64,000 nt of DNA from Rs1 sp036960485 (GCA_036960485.1 JBALXS010000010.1:1-64000); one strand, 5' to 3'; positions 24,320 through 34,029 are shown, numbered from the stretch's first letter. Notes: generated from the sequence alone by a model not told the origin. Numbers and translations are program-made.

Positions 24320-26449
24320 ATGTCAGATCAAACGCTTAAAGTTCTTAAAGATGTATTTGGCTACGATGGTTTTAGATCTGCTCAACAGCAAATTATAGAA
24401 AGCGTCATCGACAACCGTGACACTTTAGTAATTATGCCAACGGGTGGTGGAAAGTCGATGTGTTACCAGCTACCTGCTTTACTTAGAGCGGGTACTGCGA
24501 TAGTCGTATCCCCATTAATAGCGTTAATGCATGATCAAGTGACAGCGTTGTCTCAATTAGGTATTAAAGCTGCTTATTTGAATTCGTCACTGGATTATCA
24601 TACACAGTACGAAATTGAGCAGCAGTTAGTTCATGGCGAGTTAGATATGCTATATATCGCGCCAGAGCGTCTGTTGCAAGCCAAGACCTTTCAGTTGCTG
24701 TCTCAATGCCAGCTAGCATTGATTGCGATTGATGAAGCACACTGTGTTTCTCAATGGGGTCATGATTTTAGGCCTGAATATTTACAAATAGCACAATTTG
24801 CTAATAATTTCCCTCAAGTTCCGCGTATCGCACTTACAGCAACAGCCGATACCCGAACGCAGCAGGAAATAGAGCAGCGTTTAGAATTACGTAACGCCAA
24901 TATTTTTATACAAGGCTTTGATCGCCCTAATATTCGCTATCGTATTGGGCAAAAAGATCGAGCACGAGAGCAGTTGCTGGCTTTCATTCAATCAGAGCAT
25001 TTAAATGATGCGGGTATTGTTTATTGTTTATCACGTAAAAGAGTTGAAGAAACGGCTGCTTGGTTATGTGAGAAAGGATTAAATGCACTGCCCTACCATG
25101 CAGGTTTAGCGTCTAGTTTAAAACAGCATCATCAGCATCGTTTTTTGACAGAAGATAAAGTAATTATCGTCGCGACCATTGCATTTGGCATGGGCATAGA
25201 TAAGCCTAATGTACGGTTTGTGGCACATTTAGATTTGCCAAAAAGCATCGAGGCTTACTATCAAGAAACAGGCCGGGCAGGGCGTGATGGGCAGCCAGCA
25301 AATGCTTGGATGGTTTACGGGTTGCAAGATGTGGTGTTCTTGCGCCAAATGGTGGAAGGTTCTCAAGCGCCAGATAACATTAAGCAGGTAGAGCGTCAAA
25401 AATTGGAAGCTATTTTAGGCTTATGTGAAATCACCAGTTGTAGACGACAAGTATTGTTAAGCTACTTTGGTGAAAGTGAGCATGAAGCATGCGGTAACTG
25501 CGACAATTGCTTGCAGCCGGTTCCCGTTTGGGATGGTACGCAAGCTGCTAGAAAAGTGCTCTCTGCTGTTTATAGAACTGGGCAAAGCTTTGGTGTTAAT
25601 CATATTGTTGATGTATTGACGGGCAGTGAAACAGAAAAAGTTAAGCAGTTTGGTCACAATAAACTCTCGATTTGGAATATTGGTAAAGAATTAAATAAGC
25701 AACAGTGGCGCTCTGTTTTTAGGCAATTGGTGGCACGTTGCTATCTAGGTGTTGATTATGATCGCTTTGGGGTGCTGTGCTTAACTGAAAAATGCCGACC
25801 TTTGCTACGTGGTGAAGTAACTATTGAGCTACGTGAAGACCTGCGCAAGCAAACAGCGCGTTCTAAATATGATAAAAAGAAAACTAGCCAACATAAACTT
25901 GATGCCGATGAGCACGGTTTGTGGGAAGCGCTTAGAGTGCTGCGTACTGAGCTAGCGAAAGAGCAAGATGTACCGCCTTACATTATTTTCCACGATGCGA
26001 CACTGATGGAAATGGTTATGTACCGACCTACCACTCGTCAGCAAATGCAAAAAATAAGCGGTGTTGGAGAGCGTAAGCTAGAGCTATATGGTGATGATTT
26101 TTTAGCGGCAATAAATGATGGGGGAAGCCAAAATTTAGACACGGATAAGCAAAGTGAAGAGTCTATATTGCTGTTTAAAAGCGGTATGATGGTTAAGCAG
26201 GTTGCAAGTATGCAAAAACTATCAAGTAATGTTATTTATAATCACTTAGCAACAGGGATTGCCAGCGGCGAACTGAGTGTGGAGGAAGTGGTTGAGCTTC
26301 CTGAGCAAGAAATTAAAATGATAGAGCAAGAGATTATTCAATCACAGGCAGTTAATGGCATGGCGCTCAAGCCTGTCTTTGAAGCTTTGGGTGGGGTTTA
26401 TGAGATGCCACTGATTCGCTGCATTAACATATCTTTACAAAATAAATAG
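24320..26449 (+). CDS. recQ: ATP-dependent DNA helicase RecQ
   Basis: 709 residues. Walker A PTGGGKS (40-46), DEAH (138-141) with the RecQ-specific aromatic loop AHCVSQWGHDFRPEY, helicase motif VI QETGRAGRDGQ, the zinc site C...CGNCDNC, winged-helix RQC, HRDC domain (about 535-610), and an extra C-terminal helix-turn-helix (ILLFKSGMMVKQVASMQ, about 620-690) of the HTH_40 kind, which makes it about 100 residues longer than E. coli RecQ. A 3'-5' helicase for repair and recombination (RecF pathway). The ATG has a weak AGGAA upstream. Followed 50 bp later by the YqaA-like gene. Confidence 0.96.
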   Translation: MSDQTLKVLKDVFGYDGFRSAQQQIIESVIDNRDTLVIMPTGGGKSMCYQLPALLRAGTAIVVSPLIALMHDQVTALSQLGIKAAYLNSSLDYHTQYEIEQQLVHGELDMLYIAPERLLQAKTFQLLSQCQLALIAIDEAHCVSQWGHDFRPEYLQIAQFANNFPQVPRIALTATADTRTQQEIEQRLELRNANIFIQGFDRPNIRYRIGQKDRAREQLLAFIQSEHLNDAGIVYCLSRKRVEETAAWLCEKGLNALPYHAGLASSLKQHHQHRFLTEDKVIIVATIAFGMGIDKPNVRFVAHLDLPKSIEAYYQETGRAGRDGQPANAWMVYGLQDVVFLRQMVEGSQAPDNIKQVERQKLEAILGLCEITSCRRQVLLSYFGESEHEACGNCDNCLQPVPVWDGTQAARKVLSAVYRTGQSFGVNHIVDVLTGSETEKVKQFGHNKLSIWNIGKELNKQQWRSVFRQLVARCYLGVDYDRFGVLCLTEKCRPLLRGEVTIELREDLRKQTARSKYDKKKTSQHKLDADEHGLWEALRVLRTELAKEQDVPPYIIFHDATLMEMVMYRPTTRQQMQKISGVGERKLELYGDDFLAAINDGGSQNLDTDKQSEESILLFKSGMMVKQVASMQKLSSNVIYNHLATGIASGELSVEEVVELPEQEIKMIEQEIIQSQAVNGMALKPVFEALGGVYEMPLIRCINISLQNK

Positions 26450-26499
26450 CAATGCAAGTAAGTTTGAAACATTAAATATAAACGGATTATAAAACGCAC

Positions 26500-26916
26500 A
26501 TGAATTATGAGTTGTGGGGGTTATTGGCCAGTAGCTTTATTGCATCAACTCTGCTGCCAGGTGGATCAGAAGTTGCGCTTGCTTGGCTGGTAAATCAAGG
26601 GAATATACCGCTCTTTTTGTTACTTTTAACCGCGATAGCTGGTAATACTTTAGGCGGTGGATTAACATTTTTAATCGGTTGGTTGATTGCAAAATACTAC
26701 CCGGCAAAGCTGTTTAATAATAAGCATCAGCAAAGAGCACAAACATGGCTAGTCAAACATGGACCTTTAGTTTTATTACTCTCTTGGATGCCCCTTATTG
26801 GCGATCCTCTTTGTTTAATCGCCGGCTGGCTAAGATTAAATCCAATCTACAGTTTGCTCTATATACTACTTGGTAAAGCACTGCGTTATATTTTTATCGC
26901 CAGCTTGTTTGTTTAA
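26500..26916 (+). CDS. yqaA: YqaA-like DedA/SNARE-associated membrane protein
   Basis: 138 residues. SSFIASTLLPGGSEVAL at 11-27 and AIAGNTLGGGLTFLIGW near 45-61, then LSWMPLIGDPLCLIAGWLRLN near 87-107, are the conserved re-entrant and helix segments of YqaA, a short VTT/DedA relative. DedA-type proteins act in lipid and proton-motive-force homeostasis; this one's substrate is unknown. It follows recQ on the same strand and may be co-transcribed. Confidence 0.85.
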   Translation: MNYELWGLLASSFIASTLLPGGSEVALAWLVNQGNIPLFLLLLTAIAGNTLGGGLTFLIGWLIAKYYPAKLFNNKHQQRAQTWLVKHGPLVLLLSWMPLIGDPLCLIAGWLRLNPIYSLLYILLGKALRYIFIASLFV

Positions 26917-26977
26917 TTTCGCTAAAATACACATTAATTTATTTAACAATGGCGTTGCTTTTTAGCTAAATAATATC

Positions 26978-27880
26978 TTAAAGTAAAAACAAAATAGCTG
27001 TTCCAGATACTGCCAAAATGGCACCTATCCAAGCATTAGCCGCGGGTGGTTGTTTCATTATGATCCACAAAATTGGTAGCGCTACCACTGGAGAGATGGA
27101 TGAAAGGGTGGAAATGACACCGGTATCTCCGCCTCTTAAGCCAAATAATAATAGTGACATACCAATGCCCATCGCAAAAAAACCACTGGCGGATATTTGT
27201 ATAAAGAACTTGAGGGTCATCGGTGTTTTTTCTTGCTTCTTACGAGCGGGTTTAAAGCTGGTAAGGTAGGCCATCAGCCATAAACAAACAGCGGCAATGC
27301 CTACTCTAACAGCACTAGCGGCAATAGGGTCAATGCCTGATTCCATGGCTGGGCGCACCAGGATGAGGCTGATCGCCTGGCAAAAAGCAGAAGCCAAAGT
27401 AATACACACTCCCATCAGCAACCGCCCCTGAGTTTCTTCCAAGGTATGCTGCTGTTGTTTATTGCGCCCAAACACTACTGCTGTGATAACTCCGCTGGTG
27501 ATAATTAATGTGCCGAAAAGCACTGAAAGTGGTAGTTTTTCGTCGAGAAACATCCATCCTAAAAAAATAGTAATAGGGGCATTTAAGGCAAAAATAACAG
27601 AGTTTCTGCGAGGGCCCATTCTCTTTAGGCCTAAAAACAATAAAGTATCGCCTAAAAATATGCCGATGAGCGAACTTAATACAATCACAACCCACCAATC
27701 ATATAGTTGCGCGCTCCAGCCTCCTGTAGCAAGGCTCATGATCAATAACATTACAAACACAATGCTCATGCGCCACTTATTAAATCGTGTTGCTCCGAGA
27801 GCCTTGACAGCATTGATAGAGAAAAAAGGAGAGACAGCAAAGCATATTCCAGCACCCAGTGCTGCGAGTTGGTAAATCAT
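26978..27880 (-). CDS. EamA-family (DMT) transporter
   Basis: 300 residues, ten membrane helices in two EamA repeats; the end of the first repeat reads FALNAPITIFLGWMFLDEKLPLSVLFGTLIITSGVI (about 100-135) and the second ends LSSISPVVALPILWIIMKQPPAANAWIGAILAVSGTAIL, the EamA signature of each repeat. Exporter or importer of metabolites; substrate unknown. Convergent with the YqaA-like gene with 60 bp between. Confidence 0.9.
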   Translation of the reverse strand: MIYQLAALGAGICFAVSPFFSINAVKALGATRFNKWRMSIVFVMLLIMSLATGGWSAQLYDWWVVIVLSSLIGIFLGDTLLFLGLKRMGPRRNSVIFALNAPITIFLGWMFLDEKLPLSVLFGTLIITSGVITAVVFGRNKQQQHTLEETQGRLLMGVCITLASAFCQAISLILVRPAMESGIDPIAASAVRVGIAAVCLWLMAYLTSFKPARKKQEKTPMTLKFFIQISASGFFAMGIGMSLLLFGLRGGDTGVISTLSSISPVVALPILWIIMKQPPAANAWIGAILAVSGTAILFLL

Positions 27881-28232
27881 TTAAAGGCCTTAGGCTAAAC
27901 TGCTAGAGATATAAAAGATTAGATATCAATCGACCATTGAGGATATATGAAACGACAGATGAGCGACAGATACAAAACAGCTTAGCTTACAGTTATTTCT
28001 GATAGTGGGTATAAGAAGAACTGATGGCAAATTAAACGTTAAACGTAGTCTGCTAGTGCGGCTTAGCTGGAGCATAACCGTGTATAGCGCAATATGATAA
28101 TTCACTAAAGGTTATTAGTTTAGTTTACGTATTATGCGCAACTCGCGAATGAATTAGGTGAGGTATTAGAGATTAAAGAGAGAGGATTAATTCAGCTACC
28201 AACTTCTTTCAGGTAATAGCTGAATAGGTATT
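27881..28232. other. Intergenic stretch, no feature
   Basis: 350 bp between the EamA gene and the end of apt. A weak dyad TTCAGCTACC...GGTAATAGCTGAA (28189-28226) lies just beyond the apt stop and may terminate it; otherwise I see nothing. Confidence 0.35.
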
Positions 28233-28775
28233 TTACAAGCCTTCGTAAGCGAGTAATGTGAAGACAGGAATGTCGGCATCTTCTAATAGGCTCGCGCCAT
28301 GTAGGTCAGGTAAATTAATCATAGCAGCGCTTTCGACAACAGTAGCGCCAAGCTTTTTGATTAACGTACAAGCGGCTAGTAAAGTACCGCCTGTTGCGAT
28401 AAGGTCATCAAAAACAAGAACTTTATCACCAGTTTGAACAGCATCAACTTGCATCTCAATTTCAGCAGTACCGTACTCTAGCTTGTATTCCTGTCCTACA
28501 GTTTCTCCAGGTAATTTGCCTTTTTTGCGGACAAGCACTAAAGGCAGTCCCAGCTGATAGGCCATAATAGAAGCAACTAAAAAGCCACGGGCATCGATGC
28601 AGGCAATATGGGTTATATCGGCATCAATATAGCGCTGAATGAAGGCATCAGAGACCATGCGCAATGCTTTAGGGTCTTTAAAAATAGGCGTGATATCACG
28701 AAATACAACGCCTTGTTCGGGCCAGTTATCAATAGATCGAACCACTGATTTTACGTAAAATTCGTCAAATGACAT
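28233..28775 (-). CDS. apt: Adenine phosphoribosyltransferase
   Basis: 180 residues. FRDITPIFKDP at 25-35 is the Apt-specific substrate segment, VLVRKKGKLPGETVGQEYKLEYG near 81-103 the flexible loop, and VLVFDDLIATGGTLLAA near 119-135 the PRPP-binding loop. It converts adenine and PRPP to AMP and pyrophosphate (purine salvage, cytoplasm). Monocistronic by position. Confidence 0.96.
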   Translation of the reverse strand: MSFDEFYVKSVVRSIDNWPEQGVVFRDITPIFKDPKALRMVSDAFIQRYIDADITHIACIDARGFLVASIMAYQLGLPLVLVRKKGKLPGETVGQEYKLEYGTAEIEMQVDAVQTGDKVLVFDDLIATGGTLLAACTLIKKLGATVVESAAMINLPDLHGASLLEDADIPVFTLLAYEGL

Positions 28776-29248
28776 TTTCGAACCTTAAATTTTGAAAGAG
28801 TGTTTATGCAACTAAGTGATCTTCTAAAATATGCTCCAAATAGCTTAAAGCAAAGAGCAGATGTCAATGTAGTGTGTCATTGATGTGATTTTAGATGCAG
28901 GTTAAAGCTGGTGGATATTGTTCATTACGCTTAAATAAGATAATTGCTGTTTACGCTATAGTGCGTAAATTAGCGGCGTATAATAATTTACTATTTCATC
29001 CACCAAACATTTGCACTATACACAACTGTAAATCCTTTGCTAGGTTTTTTTAGTCAAGTTTAAGAGCGAATTAAAATAGTAAGATATATGCATGAAATAT
29101 TATAGCAACTAAATTACTTGAGGCTAAATTAAGTAGAAGGGGTTTAGCTAAATTAACTTTAGGATCTATATTTAGGTCAGCTAAACTTAAACGTTTCAAA
29201 TGGAGTGCTAAGTATAAAAATAAAACTCAGTTAAATATATAACGGTCG
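28776..29248. other. Intergenic stretch, no feature
   Basis: About 470 bp of AT-rich sequence between apt and the end of fnr. I see no ORF, repeat or convincing terminator; the apt promoter must lie at its left end. Confidence 0.4.
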
Positions 29249-29989
29249 TTAATCGTCTTTGCCTTGGGTAAGATTGAGTAACGCTTTCATATCAAGGATC
29301 TCGATTTCCTTGTTTTCAACAGTAATGTAGTCGTTTTTTTGTAAGCGTGTAAGCACTCTGCTTACTGTTTCAACAGTAAGGCCTAGGTAGTTACCAATTT
29401 CGTGGCGAGACATTGATAAGCGAAAGCGTGTTTCCGAAAAGCCTCTAGTTTTAAAGCGGTTTGATAAACGTAATAGAAAGGTAGCAATGCGTTCATCAGC
29501 ATTCTTTTTTGCTAAAAGTTGTAGCATATGCTGCTCGTTACAAATCTCTTTGCTCATGGTTTTTAGCAGCTGGCGACGTAATCTTGGAAGTTCAGTAGAA
29601 AGTCCGTCTAATTGCTCAAATTCAACTTGGCAAACAGTGGTGGTTTCTAGGACTTGCATAGAATCTTGGCAAATGCCGCTATCGATGGCATTTAGCCCAA
29701 TAAGATCACCAGGAAAGTAAAAGCCGGTGATTTGCTCTTCGCCAGAACAGCTGGTGATGTAGGTTTTAATACTGCCCGTTTTGATAGCAAAAACTGATTT
29801 AAAATCATCACCTTGATTACTTAACATATCACCTTTAGAGAGAGGTTTGCTACGATCAACTATATCATCTAATTTAGATAGCTCTGTCATATCTAATGAA
29901 ACTGCCATACACAGAGAATTTAGATTACAATTACAGCAGTGCTGATCAGATTTTGCAGGGATATTATGTAAAGCTATGTTCTGATTCAA
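29249..29989 (-). CDS. fnr: Fnr-type oxygen-sensing transcription regulator
   Basis: 246 residues. N-terminal Cys 18/21/27 in the spacing CxxCx5C plus Cys 107 are the four [4Fe-4S] ligands of Fnr. A cyclic-nucleotide-binding-like fold (about 40-150) and a Crp-type HTH with SRHEIGNYLGLTVETVSRVLTRLQ (about 194-217) follow; the recognition helix ExxxR (ETVSR) matches Fnr specificity for TTGAT-N4-ATCAA. Activates anaerobic respiration genes and represses aerobic ones. A near-perfect Fnr box lies 37-50 bp upstream of its own start, which predicts autoregulation. Confidence 0.95.
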   Translation of the reverse strand: MNQNIALHNIPAKSDQHCCNCNLNSLCMAVSLDMTELSKLDDIVDRSKPLSKGDMLSNQGDDFKSVFAIKTGSIKTYITSCSGEEQITGFYFPGDLIGLNAIDSGICQDSMQVLETTTVCQVEFEQLDGLSTELPRLRRQLLKTMSKEICNEQHMLQLLAKKNADERIATFLLRLSNRFKTRGFSETRFRLSMSRHEIGNYLGLTVETVSRVLTRLQKNDYITVENKEIEILDMKALLNLTQGKDD

Positions 29990-30025
29990 AGTATTTTCTC
30001 TAATTGCGTGGTAAATTATATATAA

Positions 30026-30039
30026 CTGATCTAGATCAG
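30026..30039 (-). promoter_or_regulatory. Probable Fnr box upstream of fnr
   Basis: CTGATCTAGATCAG is a perfect 14-bp palindrome differing from TTGAT-N4-ATCAA only in the outermost base of each half. It sits 37-50 bp before the fnr start codon and about 210 bp before the divergent amidotransferase, so it could serve either; negative autoregulation of fnr is known in other gammaproteobacteria. Confidence 0.7.
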
Positions 30040-30249
30040 CTTTTATGCAATGATAGTCTTACATAAACAAAGCAAGAAATCTGTTTTTTTTAAGATTATT
30101 GTCAAATCAGCTAAAGGTGGTTAAATTTCATTTAATAACAAAATTGTGGATGGATTTGGTTTTTTTACATGTTATATGGTCTTGACAGCTATTATAATAT
30201 TTTTTTTGATTGTTAATATAGTTTTCAATAATATTAATTTGAGGTGTAT

Positions 30250-31041
30250 ATGTGTCGTTGGTTAGCTTATTCAGGAAAGGCTATTTTTTTAGAAGAATTA
30301 GTAGAAAACCCCTGTAATTCTCTTATTGAACAGAGTTTGCATGCATCAGAATCTAAAACGGCTATTAATGGTGATGGCTTTGGTTTGGGCTGGTTCGGGG
30401 CAAAACCAAACCCAGGTATTTATCGTGAAATATTACCGGCGTGGGCGGATCAAAATTTACTAAGCTTGTGTCGACAAATTAGCTCAGGGCTATTTTTTGC
30501 CCATGTTCGAGCATCCACCGGAACATTTACCAGCCGAGCTAATTGCCATCCTTTTAGTTTTGATAACTGGATGTTTATGCATAATGGGCAAATTGCTGAA
30601 TATGAAAAAATTCGCCGCTTAGTTGAAAATCTGATCCCTGATGAAAACTATTTAGGTAGAGAGGGTACGACCGACAGTGAAGCACTATTTTTAGCGTTGT
30701 ATAACTATGGGCTTACAGAAGATCCTATCGCTGCTGTTTCTAAAATGTGCAATAAAGTGAATCAATTAATGCGTGAAAAAGGCATTACTGATGCCTTCAG
30801 ATTTACAGCAACACTGAGTGACGGAGAGTGTATTTATGCTTTTAGATACTCTTCGGATTGCAGAGCGCCTAGTTTGTATTATCGCTGTACGAATGACGGA
30901 GTGGTAATTGCCTCTGAGCCTTTAGACGTATCTGGTGATGATTGGCATGTCGTCGCCCCAGGGCACGGGATAAAAGTGTGTGCTGAGAAAAAATTGCAAC
31001 AGTTTAAGATGGACATTAATGAGTGCTTAGCAGTGAATTAA
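30250..31041 (+). CDS. Class II glutamine amidotransferase (EgtC-like)
   Basis: 263 residues from ATG 30250. That start places Cys as residue 2 (MCRWLAYSG), which an N-terminal-nucleophile amidotransferase needs; the GTG at 30244 would bury it. INGDGFGLGWFG (about 40-51), FFAHVRASTGTF (about 82-93), NCHPFSFDNWMFMHNGQI (about 98-115) and GTTDSEALFLAL are GATase_2 motifs. It hydrolyses glutamine or a gamma-glutamyl bond; the partner substrate is unknown and no ergothioneine genes are nearby. TTGAGGTG precedes the start. Confidence 0.9.
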   Translation: MCRWLAYSGKAIFLEELVENPCNSLIEQSLHASESKTAINGDGFGLGWFGAKPNPGIYREILPAWADQNLLSLCRQISSGLFFAHVRASTGTFTSRANCHPFSFDNWMFMHNGQIAEYEKIRRLVENLIPDENYLGREGTTDSEALFLALYNYGLTEDPIAAVSKMCNKVNQLMREKGITDAFRFTATLSDGECIYAFRYSSDCRAPSLYYRCTNDGVVIASEPLDVSGDDWHVVAPGHGIKVCAEKKLQQFKMDINECLAVN

Positions 31042-31226
31042 CTTCAATAAAATTCAATACTTTGCCGTAGTGTCGCAATTAAATAGTATTAAGTCGCAAA
31101 GCTATAATGTATTGGCACAGCCCACCACTATACTTTTGCAGTTATAAGCTAACTAATTTAAATAACAGATAAATTTAGCAATACCTATAATTATTATAAT
31201 ATCTTGACAAAGGCGAGGCAACGACA

Positions 31227-31487
31227 ATGGATGACGCTGAATTAATAGCAGCTGCAGAATTATCACCCTGCATGGGTGTATGCAAAAGCGATGACGAAAC
31301 GGGTTGGTGTTTTGGTTGCGGGCGTACAAAAGAGCAAATTAAAGGCTGGAATAAATACGACGAAGCGCATAAAGCTGAATTATTAGAACCCCTTGCAGAG
31401 CGGGTGCAGCAGCTGCTTGTTAAGCGAAAAGCTGAGCGCGGCGGTGGCAAAAGCGGTGGTCGCAGAGGCCGAACCCGCCCAGCATGA
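31227..31487 (+). CDS. DUF1289 small cysteine-rich protein
   Basis: 86 residues. SPCMGVCKSDDETGWCFGCGRT (13-34) holds the CxxxC...CxxC arrangement of DUF1289, probably an Fe-S or zinc site; the tail is strongly basic (KRKAERGGGKSGGRRGRTR), suggesting nucleic-acid contact. The family's function is not established. AGGCAACGACA precedes the ATG. Confidence 0.85.
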   Translation: MDDAELIAAAELSPCMGVCKSDDETGWCFGCGRTKEQIKGWNKYDEAHKAELLEPLAERVQQLLVKRKAERGGGKSGGRRGRTRPA

Positions 31488-31546
31488 AGCTAATCTATAT
31501 TGAAGTGTTATTCTGTAAAGGGTAACACTTGTATTTATTCAAATTT

Positions 31547-31609
31547 TTAAAGAGTTAAAGAGTTAAAGAGTTAAAGAGTTAAAGAGTTAAAGAGTTAAAG
31601 AGTTAAAGA
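31547..31609. repeat. Tandem TTAAAGAG octamer repeat at assembly gap
   Basis: Seven complete perfect TTAAAGAG units and part of an eighth run straight into the N block. The true number is unknown because the assembly stops here; the repeat length is probably why. Confidence 0.95.
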
Positions 31610-31709
31610 NNNNNNNNNNNNNNNNNNNNNNNNNNNNNNNNNNNNNNNNNNNNNNNNNNNNNNNNNNNNNNNNNNNNNNNNNNNNNNNNNNNNNNNNNNN
31701 NNNNNNNNN
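31610..31709. other. Assembly gap (100 N)
   Basis: Exactly 100 N, a conventional placeholder for a gap of unknown size. Coordinates to the right are therefore relative only, and genes could be missing between the DUF1289 gene and the hydantoinase gene. Confidence 0.98.
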
Positions 31710-31874
31710 GATTTTAGTGTTGATGATCATTTGATAGCTATTGATTTCTAACTCTACTTCAAAGCATTTGTAATTCCTTTGTTTACACCTTATTTCTGTT
31801 TCAATTTTTGCTAAGTAAAAGCGCGCAAAATGACAACAGGTCCCATGTTTTTCATATTAGTCAAGAAGGTAGTT

Positions 31875-33905
31875 ATGTCTCATCGTTTGGGAATTGATAC
31901 AGGTGGAACTTATACTGATGCAGTATTGGTTGATGCACAGCAGCGAGTAGTCGCTACGTTTAAAAGCTTAACAACACGGCAAAATTTAGCCATCGGTATT
32001 GGCAAAGCACTATCAGGTTTACCTAGTGAGCTCCTGCAAGAGGTTGAACTAGTTTCATTATCTACTACTTTGACCACTAATTCAGTGGTAGAAGGACGCG
32101 GCGCTCAAGTATGTGTATTGCTCGCTGGATATACGCAAAGTCAATTGGAGAAAAGCGGCTTAGAAGACATTGTTTGCAAAACAGGTGCTGTGTTACTAGC
32201 AGGCGGGCATGATGCTACTGGAAATGAAAAACAAAGGTTAGATATCGATACTGCGCGCCGTGAGATATTGAGATTAAAAGATACTGTTTCAGCCTTTGCA
32301 ATATCTAGTATGTTTGGCACGAGAAACTCTACTCACGAAACACAATTGCGCGAATTAGTAATAGAGCTCACAGGCAAGCCTGTTGCCTGCGGACACGAAT
32401 TGGCTAGCAGCTTAGGTGCGCCACAAAGAGCATTAACCGCGGTGTTAAATGCGCGCATGATTCCTTATATTCAACAGCTTGTATGTTCCGTTAAAGAAAA
32501 ACTACTCAGTTTAGATATCACCGCACCTCTCATGATTGTTAAAGGAGATGGCTCTTTGGTGAATACCTATGTCGCCGAGCAGCAACCGGTAGCAACAGTG
32601 CTTTCAGGACCGGCTGCAAGTGTGGTGGGTGCATGTGCTTTAAGTGGTTTAGAGAACGCGCTAGTTGTTGATATGGGCGGCACCACCACCGATATTGCGA
32701 TAGTCACCAATGGACAGCCTAAATTAAGTGCCGATGGGGCACAAATAGGTGAGTGGCAGCCGATGGTGGAGGCTGTCAAAGTGTTCTGTGTGGGTTTAGG
32801 CGGCGATAGTGAAATTCACATAAGCGCTGCCAATGGCATAACAATTGGCCCCAGACGCGTGATACCGCTTAGTTTGCTAGCTCAGCAATACCCTTGGATA
32901 ATCACTCGATTGCAGCAGCAGCTACAAGCTTATCCGAATGCACGTAATAATAAGTTCGTGGTGCGTATGGAAAGCGATGTAACACTGCTTAGCCAGTTAA
33001 GCCCTATAGAGCTTAGTGCTTGGGATAAATTGGAAAATGGGCCTGTTGAGCTAGAAGAGATAACTGAGCAAGATAGAGATATGGCGCGCGCGCTAGCAAA
33101 GTTACAACGTTTAGGGTTAGCTATTTATAGTGGCTTTACCCCTACGGACGCAGCGCATGTACTCGATTTAAGTGATCATTTAAATAAAGAAGCAGCCGTA
33201 TTGGCGGCACAAATTTGGTCTAACCAAATGAGATGTCTGTACGGTTTAGGCAATTGGAAAATAGATGAGCCAAAAGCTGCCAGCCAGGCTGTTTTTGACT
33301 TAGTTGTTAAAAAAACGGGTAATACGCTGATTGAAGCGAGTTTAAATCAAACCGGTAAACTGACTCAAGCAAAAGCAGCTAAGCTCACTGAATTATTAAC
33401 GAGCCTAATCCTGAAAGACCCTGAAGATCAGTCAGAGTCTTTGTTTAATATTGATTTTTGTGTTGATTATCCTATCGTTGCAGTAGGTGCGCCCGCTGCA
33501 AGTTATTATCCAGCTGTGGCAAAAGCTTTAGGTGTTAAGCTTTATTTACCCAAGCACGGTGAGGTTGCCAATGCAGTAGGAGCTGTTATGGGATCCGTGG
33601 TGCAGCGTGCACAAGTGACAATATCACAACCGACTGTCGGCATGTTTAGGCTTTATCACAAACAAGCGCCCATTCAGTTTAATAATATTAAAGAAGCGTT
33701 AGCCAAAGCGGAAGAAATTGTCTCAAAACAAGCTTCAGAGCAAGCCAAAGCTGCAGGTGCTAGTTCTATTGAGGTAATTATTTCTCATAGTAATAATCAC
33801 GTACATCACGATATAGATGGTGATTTGTTCTTAGATTGTGAAGTGATAGCAACCGCTACCGGCCGTCCTAGTTATCATCAGCAAATTCTAGGATCTGATG
33901 TATAA
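31875..33905 (+). CDS. Hydantoinase/oxoprolinase A-type protein
   Basis: 676 residues from ATG 31875 (AAGGTAG 2-8 nt upstream; an upstream ATG at 31830 has no ribosome site). RLGIDTGGTYTDAVLVD at 4-20 and VVDMGGTTTDIAIV (about 264-277) are the two actin-like phosphate-binding loops of HyuA; LSGPAASVVGA lies between. HyuA proteins hydrolyse 5-membered cyclic amides (hydantoin, 5-oxoproline) with ATP, normally with a HyuB partner. No HyuB is adjacent, though the gap upstream could hide one. Confidence 0.85.
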   Translation: MSHRLGIDTGGTYTDAVLVDAQQRVVATFKSLTTRQNLAIGIGKALSGLPSELLQEVELVSLSTTLTTNSVVEGRGAQVCVLLAGYTQSQLEKSGLEDIVCKTGAVLLAGGHDATGNEKQRLDIDTARREILRLKDTVSAFAISSMFGTRNSTHETQLRELVIELTGKPVACGHELASSLGAPQRALTAVLNARMIPYIQQLVCSVKEKLLSLDITAPLMIVKGDGSLVNTYVAEQQPVATVLSGPAASVVGACALSGLENALVVDMGGTTTDIAIVTNGQPKLSADGAQIGEWQPMVEAVKVFCVGLGGDSEIHISAANGITIGPRRVIPLSLLAQQYPWIITRLQQQLQAYPNARNNKFVVRMESDVTLLSQLSPIELSAWDKLENGPVELEEITEQDRDMARALAKLQRLGLAIYSGFTPTDAAHVLDLSDHLNKEAAVLAAQIWSNQMRCLYGLGNWKIDEPKAASQAVFDLVVKKTGNTLIEASLNQTGKLTQAKAAKLTELLTSLILKDPEDQSESLFNIDFCVDYPIVAVGAPAASYYPAVAKALGVKLYLPKHGEVANAVGAVMGSVVQRAQVTISQPTVGMFRLYHKQAPIQFNNIKEALAKAEEIVSKQASEQAKAAGASSIEVIISHSNNHVHHDIDGDLFLDCEVIATATGRPSYHQQILGSDV

Positions 33906-33947
33906 CAAATAAATAGATATTTGTTATTAGCAAGGGTTCTCATGACC

Positions 33948-34029
33948 GTGCTCTTTTAAAGCGCACAACTTAGCGTGCTGTAAGTTGTGTGCTCTTTTAA
34001 AGCGCACAACTTAGCGTGCTGTAAGTTGT
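33948..34029. repeat. Two tandem copies of a 41-bp terminator-like hairpin
   Basis: Identical units 33948-33988 and 33989-34029. Each carries a GCACAACTTA/TAAGTTGTG stem with a GCGTGCTG loop; the next 8 bases start a third copy. The second unit contains the stop codon and last five codons of the GGDEF-EAL gene on the minus strand, so a fragment of coding DNA plus hairpin has been duplicated exactly. Confidence 0.9.

Noticed and set aside
31547..31609. CRISPR array
   Set aside because: 8-bp units without spacers; simple tandem repeat.
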